Origin: Gemmatimonadaceae bacterium
GTDB taxonomy: Bacteria > Gemmatimonadota > Gemmatimonadetes > Gemmatimonadales > Gemmatimonadaceae
Assembly: GCA_036273715.1 (NCBI GenBank)
Contig: DASUHB010000011.1
Coordinates: 154,473 to 218,472 of the forward strand
Direction of reading: 5' to 3'
Length of the DNA stretch: 64,000 nucleotides
Under the pieces are notes generated by a model. That model ran no database searches, was not told where the DNA came from, and was given only the letters and a program-made list of their open reading frames with translations. The translations under genes and the position numbers were made by a program. Of this stretch, positions 51,934 to 60,947 are shown one piece after another (the stretch's first letter is position 1; each line of letters begins with the position of its first letter).

Positions 51934-54570
51934 TCAGGTGTGGTGCAGCAAATGCGCCGCGCTGGTGCGTGAGGCGTGGCGGCAGGGAATCGCGAATGCG
52001 AGCGCGCCAGCGCCGCACACGATACCGGACGCAATAACAAATGCTAACGGATCACGCGGGCTCACGTCGTATACGATGGCGCGCAGCACGGCCCCGGCAG
52101 CGAACGCGAGCACGACGCCGGCCGTGACACCGCACGCCAATATTGCCACGCCCTGTCTCAGCACCAGTCGCGTCACCTGCGCTGGCGTGGCGCCAAGCGC
52201 GACGCGAACGCCGATCTCGAATTCGCACTGGCGAACGAATGTCGCACCGACGCTGTAGAGCGCGATCGCCGTCAAGAGCACGATCGCGACCGCAAATGCG
52301 CCCAGCAGCTGTGCCTCGAGACGCTGCGCGGCGAGCGAGAGGCCGACGCGGTCCGCCATCGATGCGAAGTCCGCGAGGTAGAGACGCGGATCGAACTCCC
52401 GCACAGCGTCCCGAATCGCAGGGATGAGCGCCGCGGGATTTCCCGTGCTTCGCACGGCGATGTAGGCCGGTACCAGCGCCGACTGCGCATAGGGTGTGTA
52501 CAACGTCGCGCGCGGCGCGAGGACGTCACGGTACCGCGTCGGCGAAACGACGCCGACCACAGTGTAGAACTGTGTGCCAACGCCGATCTGCTTGCCGATG
52601 GGATTCTTGCCTGGCCACGCGTCGCGCGCGAGGAACGCATCGACGATCGCCACCGGCGCGGCTCCAGGGCCGTCGAACGCGGTGAACTCGCGTCCGCGCT
52701 CGAGCGCAATGCCTAACGTGCGAAAGTAGTCCGGGCCGGCGCCAAGATAGTCCACCATGGGCCGGTTGGTGGCGGTATTCGGCGGATCGTCAGGCAGACT
52801 GTACGCGAGGTCGTTGCCTGCAGCTCGAAACGGCGGCGCGATGAGGCCCGACGCATCGCGCACACCGGGGACGTCGCGGACGCGCCGGATCGCTCCCTCG
52901 AGCGCGGCATTGAACGCGCGCGGATCGCCGACGCTTCGGTTCTGGCCGAACCGCGCGATGATGAGATGGTCGGGATGAAAACCAAGCCGATCGTGCGCGA
53001 GCGCTTCGAAACTGCGTAGGACAACGACTGCGCCGACGAGCAACGCGACCGCGATGGCCACTTGCGTCGCGACGAGTGCCGCGCGGGTGCCGCGCGCGAT
53101 GGTGTGTCCTTGCGCCGCGCGGCGCTCGCGCACCGTGTCGCCAGCTTCGACGCGTCCGCCGATCGCGGCGGGAATCGCGCCGAAAAGCAGCGTCATGGCG
53201 GCGCACAAAGCGATGGCCGCGGCGAGCACCGGCATATCGAGTGCGACCGCGTGCACGCGTGGCAGTTCGGCCGGCGCGAAACGTGCGAACGCCGTGACGG
53301 CGTAGCAGGCGCATCCAATGCCTAACGCACCGCCCGCCGATGACAGCACCGCGGCTTCGATCAGCACGAGCTGCACGATGCGGCGACGGCCCGCGCCGAG
53401 CGCCGCGCGAACCGTGAGTTCGTGCCGTCTGGCGAGCGTGCGGAGCAGCATCAGGTTGGCCACATTCACACAGGTGACGAGCAGGAGCAGGGCGACCGCG
53501 CCAAGCACGATGTGCAGCGCCGGTCGAACCGTGCCGACGACGGCCTCGGCGACAGGAACCGCGACCGGCCGCACGATGTTGCCTAACAGGCGGCGGGCCC
53601 CGGAATGCGGCTCTTCCGGCCGCGACAGAAATGCGCCGAGCTCGGCCCGGGCGCCGGCGACCGTGGCGTCCGGCGCCAGACGTCCAACGACATCGACAAA
53701 ACCGGGAAGCGTGTCCTTCACCTGCGCGTAGTTAGGCCAAGACCCCCAGAGTTCGGCTCCGCTGGGATAGTCGACATTGCCGGCGACGACGCCGACGATG
53801 GTCATCTTCCGCAGATAGAACTTGGTCTTGGTGCCGATGACGGACGGGTCGCTGCCATAGGCGCGCCGCCATAGGCGTTCGCTAATCACCCCGACGAACG
53901 GCTCGCCGTAGCGATCGTCCTCCGGACGCAGTAGCCGCCCGACGAGCGGACGAGCGCCCAACACGTCAAAGAAGGTGCCCGTCACCAGCGCAGCCGGAAC
54001 CGACGCGACCGTGTCGCCAAACTGGATGAGGCGGGGCAGCGTTCCTTGATAGTCGACAGCCGCAATACGCGAAAAGCTCCTCGCCTCCCGCGCGAATGCC
54101 GTGTACTCGCCGCCGGAGAGCGGAATGTGCTCGGGTTGCTTGGTTGGGTTGTCGCCCCACATCACGACGACGCGCGCTGGGTCGCGCAGCGGCAGCGGTG
54201 CAACGAGGACACTGTACCAGACACTGAGTACGCTCGTCGTGGCGCCGATACCGAGGGCCAGCGTTAGGACCGCAGCCACGCTAAAGGCCGGTGTCCGCCG
54301 CAGGCCGCGAACGGCAAGCCGGACATCGCGGAGCCATTCCTCGAGCCCGCGTCCGCCCCATGCATCGCGGCTCGCCTCCGCAATCAGGCCCGCGTTGCCG
54401 AAGCGACGACGAGCCGCTGCGTCGGCATCGCGTTGCGGCAGCCCCCGCGCGGTCTGGGTGTCGGCCCGCATCGCGATGTGCGTGCGCATCTCCTCGGCCA
54501 GCTCGCGCGTATACTGGCTGCGGCGCACGAACCGTGCGGTGCGTCGTCCGAGCCTGGCGAACCAATGCAT
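51934..54570 (-). CDS. ADOP-family permease with N-terminal prefix domain
   Basis: Permease of 878 residues. The prefix (YTRELAEEMRTHIAMRADTQTARGLPQRDADAAARRRFGNAG) is followed by two FtsX/MacB units (DVRLAVRGLRRTPAFSVAAVLTLALGIGATTSVLSVW; NLMLLRTLARRHELTVRAALGAGRRR; QCEFEIGVRVALGATPAQVTRLVLRQG). The C-terminus (PCRHASRTSAAHLLHHT) departs from the usual DPxxALR ending. A padR gene lies 17 bp upstream on the same strand. Confidence 0.88.
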   Translation of the reverse strand: MHWFARLGRRTARFVRRSQYTRELAEEMRTHIAMRADTQTARGLPQRDADAAARRRFGNAGLIAEASRDAWGGRGLEEWLRDVRLAVRGLRRTPAFSVAAVLTLALGIGATTSVLSVWYSVLVAPLPLRDPARVVVMWGDNPTKQPEHIPLSGGEYTAFAREARSFSRIAAVDYQGTLPRLIQFGDTVASVPAALVTGTFFDVLGARPLVGRLLRPEDDRYGEPFVGVISERLWRRAYGSDPSVIGTKTKFYLRKMTIVGVVAGNVDYPSGAELWGSWPNYAQVKDTLPGFVDVVGRLAPDATVAGARAELGAFLSRPEEPHSGARRLLGNIVRPVAVPVAEAVVGTVRPALHIVLGAVALLLLVTCVNVANLMLLRTLARRHELTVRAALGAGRRRIVQLVLIEAAVLSSAGGALGIGCACYAVTAFARFAPAELPRVHAVALDMPVLAAAIALCAAMTLLFGAIPAAIGGRVEAGDTVRERRAAQGHTIARGTRAALVATQVAIAVALLVGAVVVLRSFEALAHDRLGFHPDHLIIARFGQNRSVGDPRAFNAALEGAIRRVRDVPGVRDASGLIAPPFRAAGNDLAYSLPDDPPNTATNRPMVDYLGAGPDYFRTLGIALERGREFTAFDGPGAAPVAIVDAFLARDAWPGKNPIGKQIGVGTQFYTVVGVVSPTRYRDVLAPRATLYTPYAQSALVPAYIAVRSTGNPAALIPAIRDAVREFDPRLYLADFASMADRVGLSLAAQRLEAQLLGAFAVAIVLLTAIALYSVGATFVRQCEFEIGVRVALGATPAQVTRLVLRQGVAILACGVTAGVVLAFAAGAVLRAIVYDVSPRDPLAFVIASGIVCGAGALAFAIPCRHASRTSAAHLLHHT

Positions 54571-54587
54571 GGCGCTCGCGCCGTCGG

Positions 54588-54935
54588 TTAGGAGGCGGCC
54601 GGCTGAATCACCCGCGTGATCGCGCGCACAATCTCCTCGAAGCCGTTCACCTCGGCGTGCATCCGCTTGCGTCCTTCCGGTGTGAGACTGTAGTAGCGGG
54701 CGCGGCGGTTGTTCTCGGTCTGCTTCCAGGTGCCCCGCACCCAGCCGTTGATCAAGAGGCGTTGCAACGCCGGGTACAGCGTGCCTTCTTCGACCTGGAG
54801 CACGCCGTCGGTGGTTTGCGCGATGAATTGCGCGATGCCGAAGCCATGCAGCGGTCCGCAGCGGTTGATAGTCTTGAGAATCAGCATTGCGAGGGTGCCG
54901 GGCGGAATGTCGCGGCGCTTCACTCCCGTTCCCAT
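54588..54935 (-). CDS. PadR-family transcription regulator
   Basis: PadR regulator of 115 residues with IPPGTLAMLILKTINRCGPLHGFGIAQFI, EEGTLYPALQRLLINGWV and the wing NNRRARYYSLTPEGRKRM. Probably controls itself and the ADOP permease. Upstream on the minus strand is the partial dyad CCTAGGGTAAGCGACCTATGG. Divergent from a broken hydrolase gene. Confidence 0.88.
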   Translation of the reverse strand: MGTGVKRRDIPPGTLAMLILKTINRCGPLHGFGIAQFIAQTTDGVLQVEEGTLYPALQRLLINGWVRGTWKQTENNRRARYYSLTPEGRKRMHAEVNGFEEIVRAITRVIQPAAS

Positions 54936-54970
54936 AGGTCGCTTACCCTAGGTTGCATATGTGAGCAACG

Positions 54971-55290
54971 ATGGCATCGACCGCGTGCAGCCGCAAGAGG
55001 CTCCTTGCCATACCGAGTCTCGCCGGTCTGCTTCTGGCCATCACTGGCGCGTGTGCACGGCCGACGACGCACGCCGAGGCTGCGCAGCCAAGGCCTGTGC
55101 ACCTCTTCGTGCAGCGAGTGAGTGATCTGTCGAGCACGCTGATCGTGGTCAACGGCGGCCCTGGTGTGTCGCACGATTATCTCGTCCGGAATGGGATCGC
55201 GTTGCCGCGTTCGCCGGTCTCGTCTACTACGATCAACGCGGTTGCGGAAAAAGCGAGCGACGTCCGCCATGTACGTGCCAGACCCACGTG
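54971..55290 (+). pseudogene. Broken alpha/beta-hydrolase (prolyl aminopeptidase-like)
   Basis: ATG 54971 starts a signal/lipobox peptide (LLLAITGACARP) and then LIVVNGGPGVSHDYL, the oxyanion-hole region of proline-iminopeptidase-type hydrolases. The frame then drifts to LPRSPVSSTT. In another frame the DNA reads on as GLVYYDQRGCGKSERRP, the next conserved block of the same fold. So a frameshifting deletion lies near 55195-55210. No nucleophile elbow (GxSxG) follows, so the 3' part is lost. Confidence 0.7.
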
Positions 55291-55496
55291 AGGACCTGGA
55301 TGAATGGCCTGTGCGTATCTGCGCCGAGACTTGCCGGAGCGCGTGCGTGCGCACGTGGATTCGCTTGACGCCGGATATCTGGTTCCAGAGCTGATTCTCG
55401 ATTCGTCGAGCAGCACGACTCGCGATCGAGGAATCGACTCGGCGATCGTCGCGCATGCGGTCCTTCGTGACGGCGCTTCGTTAGGCGTCGGCGCGA
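55291..55496. other. Remnant region after the broken hydrolase
   Basis: An open frame from 55304 (residues such as YLRRDLPERVRAHVDSLDAGYL) has no recognisable family and no ribosome-binding site. It is probably decayed DNA linked to the hydrolase pseudogene. Confidence 0.4.
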
Positions 55497-56531
55497 TCAC
55501 CGCCGTTCGAGCAGCGCCAGCGGCGACCGGGATTCTCGCTCGACCTGCGTGAGCGTGCATTGCCCCGGCGCCTTGTCCGGCCGCCAGCGGTGAAACGAGG
55601 TGCCGTGACGAAACCGGCCGCCCGAAAAATGATCGTACGCGACTTCCACCACGAGCTTGGGCGCGAGCGGATTCCATTCGCCGCTCCGCTCGGTGCTCCA
55701 GCGGCTCGGACCGCCCGGCGCACGCCCGGTGAACCCGGGCGGCTCGATCAGTGCCTCGAGCCGCTTCGTGATCGCCGGTTTCTCGGCCCGCGGGATGTTG
55801 GACGTGAACCCCACGTGATGCAGCAGGCCGTCGTCGTCGTACAATCCGAGCAGCAGCGATCCGACCAGCTTCTCCTTGGACCCGTAGCGGAATCCTCCGA
55901 CGACACAATCGGCGGTGCGCGTCTGCTTGATCTTGACCATGCCGCGGCGGTTGCCGCTTTCATACGGCAGATCCACGCGCTTGGCGATGATGCCGTCCAG
56001 TCCGCTGCCCAGTGAACGGAGCCAGCGTTCGACATCGCGCAAGTCCGACGTCGCCGGCGACAGCCTCACGCGTGCGCCGGGCGGCACATGTTCGCCGGCA
56101 AATGCTTCGAGTGCCTGGCGCCGGACTTCGAGCGGCTGGTCGACCAGCGACGTTCCGGCGGCATCGACGAGCAGGTCGAACGCAATGAACGTCGCGGGCG
56201 TCTCGCGCGCGAGCTTCGCGACGCGGCTCTGCGCCGGATGGATGCGCATCAACAGGTCGTCGAACGACAGGCTCGTGCCTAACGGCACGACGATCTCGCC
56301 ATCCAGGACGAAGCGCGGCGCGGTGAGCTCGAGCATCGAGGCGACGACGTCCGGGAAATACCGCGCCAAGGGCTTGCCGGCCTTGGACATGAGCTCGACC
56401 CGAGTCCCGTCGCGGAAGGCCAGACATCGGAAGCCATCCCATTTCGGCTCGTATTCCCATTCGTCGCCGCGCGGGATCTCGCCCACCGACTCCGCTTCCA
56501 TCGGCGCAAAGGTCGTGCGGATGGGCAGCAC
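55497..56531 (-). CDS. ATP-dependent DNA ligase (LigD ligase-domain type)
   Basis: Ligase of 344 residues. The adenylation motif is YEPKWDGFRCLAF (KxDG). Further ligase motifs are FVLDGEIVV, SGLDGIIAKRVDLPYESGNRRGMVKIK and the OB-domain ELVVEVAY-like segment (KLVVEVAYDHF). It is the ligase part of NHEJ LigD as a stand-alone protein. GTG 56531 follows directly after the stop of the polymerase gene. It acts with the polymerase on double-strand breaks or gaps. Confidence 0.9.
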   Translation of the reverse strand: MLPIRTTFAPMEAESVGEIPRGDEWEYEPKWDGFRCLAFRDGTRVELMSKAGKPLARYFPDVVASMLELTAPRFVLDGEIVVPLGTSLSFDDLLMRIHPAQSRVAKLARETPATFIAFDLLVDAAGTSLVDQPLEVRRQALEAFAGEHVPPGARVRLSPATSDLRDVERWLRSLGSGLDGIIAKRVDLPYESGNRRGMVKIKQTRTADCVVGGFRYGSKEKLVGSLLLGLYDDDGLLHHVGFTSNIPRAEKPAITKRLEALIEPPGFTGRAPGGPSRWSTERSGEWNPLAPKLVVEVAYDHFSGGRFRHGTSFHRWRPDKAPGQCTLTQVERESRSPLALLERR

Positions 56532-57470
56532 CTAAAGCAACCGCGCCAGCGGAAAGCGCCCGCGCCCCGCGAGCATGGGCTTCCACCCATCGCCTAACTT
56601 GGCCACGCGCGCCGGCACGCTGTCCATGCGAAAGTCGTCGATCGCGATACCGCGCTCGACTTCGGCCCACGACACCGGCGTGGAGACCGGCGCGCGCGGC
56701 CTCGGGCGCACCGAGTACACCGACGCCAGCGTGCGTCCCCAGGCATTCTGATTGTAGTCCACGAGCACGCGCTGGCGCGGCCGCCGCGCGATGCGATACT
56801 CGGACGTGAGCAGCGCGGGTTGGAGCGCCGCAATGGAGACGGCAAAGCTCTTGGCGAACGTCCACACGTCTTTCTGCGTCGGGCCGCGCTCGATCGGCAC
56901 GTAGATGTGGACGCCGCGCGAACCCGTGGTCTTGACGAGCGGTTTCATGCCTAACCCAGTGAGTCCGGTGCGCACGACGAGCGCCGCCTCGCGGACGTGG
57001 TCGAAGGTCGCCCCCGGCGTCGGATCGAGGTCGAAGTGCAAGACGTCGGGACGATTGGTGTCGTCGCACGTCGCGTACCACGGGTTGAGATCGATGCAGC
57101 CCAGGTTGACGATCCAGAGGAGCGACGCGAGGTCCTGCACCATGGGAAAGTCGATCACGTTGCCCGAGCGGTGCTCGATCGTGCAGGTCTCGATCCACTC
57201 CGGCCGCGGCGAGGGCGCGCGCTTCATGAAGAAGCTCTTGCCCGTGATGCCGTTCGGATATCGCTTCATGACCATCGCGCGGTCGAAGAGATGCGGCAGG
57301 AGCACCGGCGCGACCGCGGCGTAGTACCGCAGGACATCGCCTTTCGTTAGGCGCTCGCCGGGCCAGAACACCTTGTCGAGATTGGTGAGGGCGACCGATC
57401 GCCCCGCGATGCGCAGCTCGGCGTCCCCCTGCGCCGGGATGTCGACGGCCGGCGGCTGCCCGGCCATCAC
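56532..57470 (-). CDS. LigD-type primase-polymerase (NHEJ polymerase domain)
   Basis: Stand-alone PolDom of 312 residues. Signatures are LTNLDKVFWPGERLTKGDVLRYY, KRYPNGITGKSFFMKR, the catalytic HFDLDPTPGATFDHV (DxD) and VKTTGSRGVHIYVPI. It fills gaps and adds nucleotides in bacterial end joining. GTG 57470 overlaps the upstream stop, with ATG 57467 next to it. Ku is not in the window. It is followed with no gap by the ligase gene. Confidence 0.92.
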   Translation of the reverse strand: MMAGQPPAVDIPAQGDAELRIAGRSVALTNLDKVFWPGERLTKGDVLRYYAAVAPVLLPHLFDRAMVMKRYPNGITGKSFFMKRAPSPRPEWIETCTIEHRSGNVIDFPMVQDLASLLWIVNLGCIDLNPWYATCDDTNRPDVLHFDLDPTPGATFDHVREAALVVRTGLTGLGMKPLVKTTGSRGVHIYVPIERGPTQKDVWTFAKSFAVSIAALQPALLTSEYRIARRPRQRVLVDYNQNAWGRTLASVYSVRPRPRAPVSTPVSWAEVERGIAIDDFRMDSVPARVAKLGDGWKPMLAGRGRFPLARLL

Positions 57471-58081
57471 CGCGCTCGGGCCAGCTTTGGCGGACGGCGG
57501 CCGTGTCGGACCGCGCCCCTCACCGGGATGTACGTCAGCTCGTCCTCGGCACGCGTCCTCCGCAACAGGATGCCGCCGCGGCTCATGTCGCCGCGGCCGA
57601 CGAACGTCTCGGGAAAGAGCAGTCGCGGCCCGAACGCCGTTAGGAGCGGGTCGACATACTTCCCGGTCGCGATGCTGCCGAGCAGCACCACCTCGGCTGC
57701 GTCATCGAGGGCGGCGCGGATGCGGCTCGCATCGCGCAGCAGCGGCGCGTGAAAGCGATCGTCGCCCGCCGACAGGTCGATCTCCGCAAAAGCCTCGAGC
57801 TCGCGGCGCGTGACGCGCGTCTCCGGCGGCAGGAGGCCGCGCGTCGTGGTAATGATGTGCACGGCCGCGACGCTGGCCGACGGCCGGCCGAACATCTGCG
57901 CGTAGGCGTGTTTGCCCCGAAAGTAGAGGCCGCTGAGGAAGCTGAAGACGTCGGAGAGTGCTGCGCCGTCGCGCGTGCCCAACGCGCGAGCCAACGGGAA
58001 CGCAGCGTCGGGATTCAACAGAACCCGTGCGCGCGCGCCGTCCAGGCGCGCCGGCGAAAGAAGAAAAATGCGCGTCGGCAT
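57467..58081 (-). CDS. Unknown protein coupled to split LigD
   Basis: Protein of 204 residues (MPTRIFLLSPARLDGARAR). It has an alpha/beta pattern with SFLSGLYFRGKHAYAQMFG, VHIITTTRGLLPPET, VVLLGSIATGKYVDPLLTAFGPRLLFPETFVGRGDMSRGG in its parts. I do not recognise the family. The stop overlaps the LigD polymerase start, so it is translationally coupled to the end-joining genes and is a candidate accessory factor. Confidence 0.7.
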   Translation of the reverse strand: MPTRIFLLSPARLDGARARVLLNPDAAFPLARALGTRDGAALSDVFSFLSGLYFRGKHAYAQMFGRPSASVAAVHIITTTRGLLPPETRVTRRELEAFAEIDLSAGDDRFHAPLLRDASRIRAALDDAAEVVLLGSIATGKYVDPLLTAFGPRLLFPETFVGRGDMSRGGILLRRTRAEDELTYIPVRGAVRHGRRPPKLARAR

Positions 58082-58118
58082 GTCACCGAATCATACTGAG
58101 CCAACCGGCGCAATGGCT

Positions 58119-59477
58119 TCAGGGCGTCGCGCCGCGTGCACCCGTGGTGGTGAGACGGTACATGAGCAGCGCGGCGCGCTTGGTCTGGACCGGCAGCATG
58201 CGCAGATCCGCGGTTTCCTGCTCGCTGTGGTCGTCGTGGCCGGAGAGGCCCAGCGCATCGATGGCCATCGGCACGATGTTGGCCACGAACGAGACGTCGG
58301 CCGCGCCGGCGCGCGACGGGTCGACCGCCACGACGGGCCCGAACCCGAGATCGCGGCTCGCGCGATCGTACATGGCGAGCAGCCGGCGGTTGCCGGCGGT
58401 GGGCGCCATGGGCGGATAGCCATCGGCGAACACGAGGTGCGCCGTGGTCATCGGCAGCGTTTGCCCGACGATGCGCTGCATCGCGCGTTGGGCGTTCGCG
58501 AGCTGGTCGGGGCTCAGCGTGCGCAGGTCGCCGGAGACTAACGCAGAGTCGGCGACGACGTTCGTCTTGCCCGCGGCCGTGCCCGCGCTCTGCGTCGAAT
58601 CGAGCGACACCGCGGTGCCTCCGACGATGATGCCGGGACTGAAGGTCAGATAGCGTTCCGTGGACAGCTGGCGATAGAACTGGGCGAGCACGCGCGCGGC
58701 CTCGTAGATCGCGCCCGCGCCGTATTCCTTGGTGAAGATCTGGGACGAGTGCGCGGTGCGGCCCGTGGTGGTGAGCGTCCACGAGATGTCGCCGCGGCGC
58801 GAGATGACCGCGGTGCGGGGATCGCCCGCGCCGTCTTCGAAGCCTAACGCCGCGGCCGCGCCGTGCGCCGCGTCGATCAGCGTCTTCCGGGCCAGCGAGA
58901 GCGGCGACCCGGCATCTTCTTCATCGCCGTCGTACACCACCACGACGTGCATCGAGTCGAGCGCACCGGCCTCCTTGAGCGCGCGCAGCGCGTAGAGCGC
59001 GATCACGTCCCCGCCCTTCATGTCGATCACACCGGGCCCGCGGGCCGTGCTGTCATCGAGCCGCACGAATTTCTGAAACGGGCTCGACGGATCGAACACG
59101 GTGTCGAGATGGCCAATGATCAGGATCTTGGGACCGGGGCCGGGATGCTCGGCCACGAGGTGTCCGGCGCGATGAAACGCCGAGCCGTCCACCCAGTGCG
59201 TGGTAAAGCCGAGCGAGTCGAATTGGGCGCGCAGGATGTCGCCGACGTTGCGCACGCCGGCGTGGTTGGTGGTGCCGCTGTTGATGTCGACGAGCCGGAT
59301 GAGCAGGGCGAGCGCGTCGTCGTTGTGCGCGTCGATCGACGTTACGATTCTGCTTTCGACACCGGTACGCCGACCCGGCGTGCTTGTTTGGGCGGCCGCG
59401 GTTGGGCCGATCGCTGAGGCAATGAGCAGCGTCGCGGCGGCGAGAGGCGCCACGAGCGCGGGACAATGAAATCGCAT
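58119..59477 (-). CDS. Secreted M20-family metallopeptidase (glutamate carboxypeptidase type)
   Basis: Exported peptidase of 452 residues. Signal peptide MRFHCPALVAPLAAATLLIAS. Zinc-ligand motifs are ILIIGHLDTVFD, GPGVIDMKGGD and VYDGDEEDAGS, with a dimerisation domain (GRTAHSSQIFTKEYGAG) and C-terminal HDDHSEQET. ATG 59477 follows an AGGT/ACCTCC-type purine site. A decayed copy of its 5' end lies at 63608-63760. It is 37 bp upstream of the unknown LigD-linked gene. Confidence 0.9.
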   Translation of the reverse strand: MRFHCPALVAPLAAATLLIASAIGPTAAAQTSTPGRRTGVESRIVTSIDAHNDDALALLIRLVDINSGTTNHAGVRNVGDILRAQFDSLGFTTHWVDGSAFHRAGHLVAEHPGPGPKILIIGHLDTVFDPSSPFQKFVRLDDSTARGPGVIDMKGGDVIALYALRALKEAGALDSMHVVVVYDGDEEDAGSPLSLARKTLIDAAHGAAAALGFEDGAGDPRTAVISRRGDISWTLTTTGRTAHSSQIFTKEYGAGAIYEAARVLAQFYRQLSTERYLTFSPGIIVGGTAVSLDSTQSAGTAAGKTNVVADSALVSGDLRTLSPDQLANAQRAMQRIVGQTLPMTTAHLVFADGYPPMAPTAGNRRLLAMYDRASRDLGFGPVVAVDPSRAGAADVSFVANIVPMAIDALGLSGHDDHSEQETADLRMLPVQTKRAALLMYRLTTTGARGATP

Positions 59478-59544
59478 GGAGGTAAGGTACACACTTCTCA
59501 GCGGCTTTTCTTCGCGATGGCTGCGAGCACAACCCGCGATCGTC

Positions 59545-60741
59545 TCACTTGGCGGCGACCACTGCGCTGGTCCGCGACGCAGTGCACGCAGACGTGCGAT
59601 ACATCGGATACCGCGCACTCAAGAACGGGCAGATGTCGCTATAAATGATGTCGCCGACGCGCTGGGCGCCCGCATTCGTATAATGGACGTAATCATAGAA
59701 GTAGCGGGAGCTTTTCGGCATCTGCCGCGCCAGATCCACCACGAGAACGCTGTCTTCTTCACCGACTCGTCGCACGACGTCGTTGTAGAGCTCCATCACG
59801 TCCCACATCTCGGCGCCGTTCCCTTTGCCCCAGCGGACGGTGGCGAGATCGACGCCGGTTACGTCATCGGTGACCGGGCCGATTAAGAGCGGTTGCGTCA
59901 CGAGAATGGGTTCGATGCCGTTGGCGCGCGACCGTTGTACCAGCGCGCGAACGCGCGCGTCGTACGCGGGGATGTAGCGCGCGCGGTTCTGCGCGAGCAG
60001 CATCATGCGCTCCGCGGTGCGCATCGGCTCGTGCTCCGAGCGATGCAGATCGACTTGCAGGTTTTTCATGCTCCAACCCTGCCCTTGCACGAGGCCGCTG
60101 CGGCGCGCTTCGATGGACCGATATGCATTGACGCCTAACGCAAGCAGCTCGCTGTGCTCCACAAGGCGGCGGGCGAACCGGCGCACACTGTATCGCCGGT
60201 ACAGTGTGGTATCCTCGGCGGTCGGCGCGTCGTGGCCGATGTCGTTGACGCCGATGAGAAAGACCGCCACCTTCGGTTTGGCGCGCATGTGCACGATGCT
60301 GTCGAGCAACACGAGGTGGCCGAACGTCGACTGTCCATCGAGCCCCGCGTCGTCCACCCACACCGGGCGAAAGGTCTGCGCCAGGTCGCGGCCGAGGACG
60401 TCGGTCCAGGTGTGGCCGTCGGAGAGATAGAAGCACTCAGTCGTGCTGCCGCCAATCGTCATGATAGTGAGGATGGACGATGGCGTCGCCGGTGGCTCCG
60501 GCCCTCGAAAGCCGAGCGAATTCGTCGTGTGAATGATCGTCGGGTCGAGCTTGTCGTCGTCGAGATTCTTGATGATGTAGCGCTGATTCACCGGCAGCGC
60601 GATCGCGTACCCCTTCACACGCGACTCGAAGGGGTTGTACACGCGCAGCATCAGCTCGCCGCCGGCGAGGGCCAGCACCAGGCCGAAACAGGCGAGGCCG
60701 GCATATTGCAGCGTCGCGACGAGCCAGCGCGTTAGGCGCAT
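59545..60741 (-). CDS. SGNH/GDSL-hydrolase-family membrane-anchored protein
   Basis: Protein of 398 residues with one N-terminal helix (YAGLACFGLVLALAGGELML). SGNH blocks: MTIGGSTTECF (nucleophile Ser in GGST), VFLIGVNDIGHD (Asn in GVND) and FYDYVHYTNAGAQ (Asp/His pair). SGNH enzymes act as esterases or acyltransferases on sugars and lipids. Fourth gene of the carbamoyltransferase operon, 10 bp after the 52-residue gene, so it may modify the same product. Confidence 0.85.
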   Translation of the reverse strand: MRLTRWLVATLQYAGLACFGLVLALAGGELMLRVYNPFESRVKGYAIALPVNQRYIIKNLDDDKLDPTIIHTTNSLGFRGPEPPATPSSILTIMTIGGSTTECFYLSDGHTWTDVLGRDLAQTFRPVWVDDAGLDGQSTFGHLVLLDSIVHMRAKPKVAVFLIGVNDIGHDAPTAEDTTLYRRYSVRRFARRLVEHSELLALGVNAYRSIEARRSGLVQGQGWSMKNLQVDLHRSEHEPMRTAERMMLLAQNRARYIPAYDARVRALVQRSRANGIEPILVTQPLLIGPVTDDVTGVDLATVRWGKGNGAEMWDVMELYNDVVRRVGEEDSVLVVDLARQMPKSSRYFYDYVHYTNAGAQRVGDIIYSDICPFLSARYPMYRTSACTASRTSAVVAAK

Positions 60742-60751
60742 GCTGTCAGGC

Positions 60752-60910
60752 TCAGAACAGCGTGTAGATGAACGGGGACAGCGCGCTGCCGTGCGCCAGC
60801 ACCATGAGAATACTCAACAACACGAGCATGATCACGAGCGGCATGAGCCACCACTTCTTGCGCACGCGCAAGAACAACCACAGGTCCCCGAGCATTCTCG
60901 TCCTCGACAT
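60752..60910 (-). CDS. DUF5989/SxtK-like small membrane protein
   Basis: Protein of 52 residues with a perfect GGAGG six bases before ATG 60910. Sequence MSRTRMLGDLWLFLRVRKKW, then WLMPLVIMLVLLSILMVLAH and GSALSPFIYTLF. One membrane helix follows a basic N-terminus, and the ending matches DUF5989 proteins (typically GSALAPFIYTLF). In saxitoxin clusters the equivalent SxtK follows SxtI and SxtJ. It lies between the SxtJ-like and SGNH genes. Confidence 0.85.
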   Translation of the reverse strand: MSRTRMLGDLWLFLRVRKKWWLMPLVIMLVLLSILMVLAHGSALSPFIYTLF

Positions 60911-60947
60911 CACGCACCTCCACGACTCAGTTGGAACGACGCTGCGG

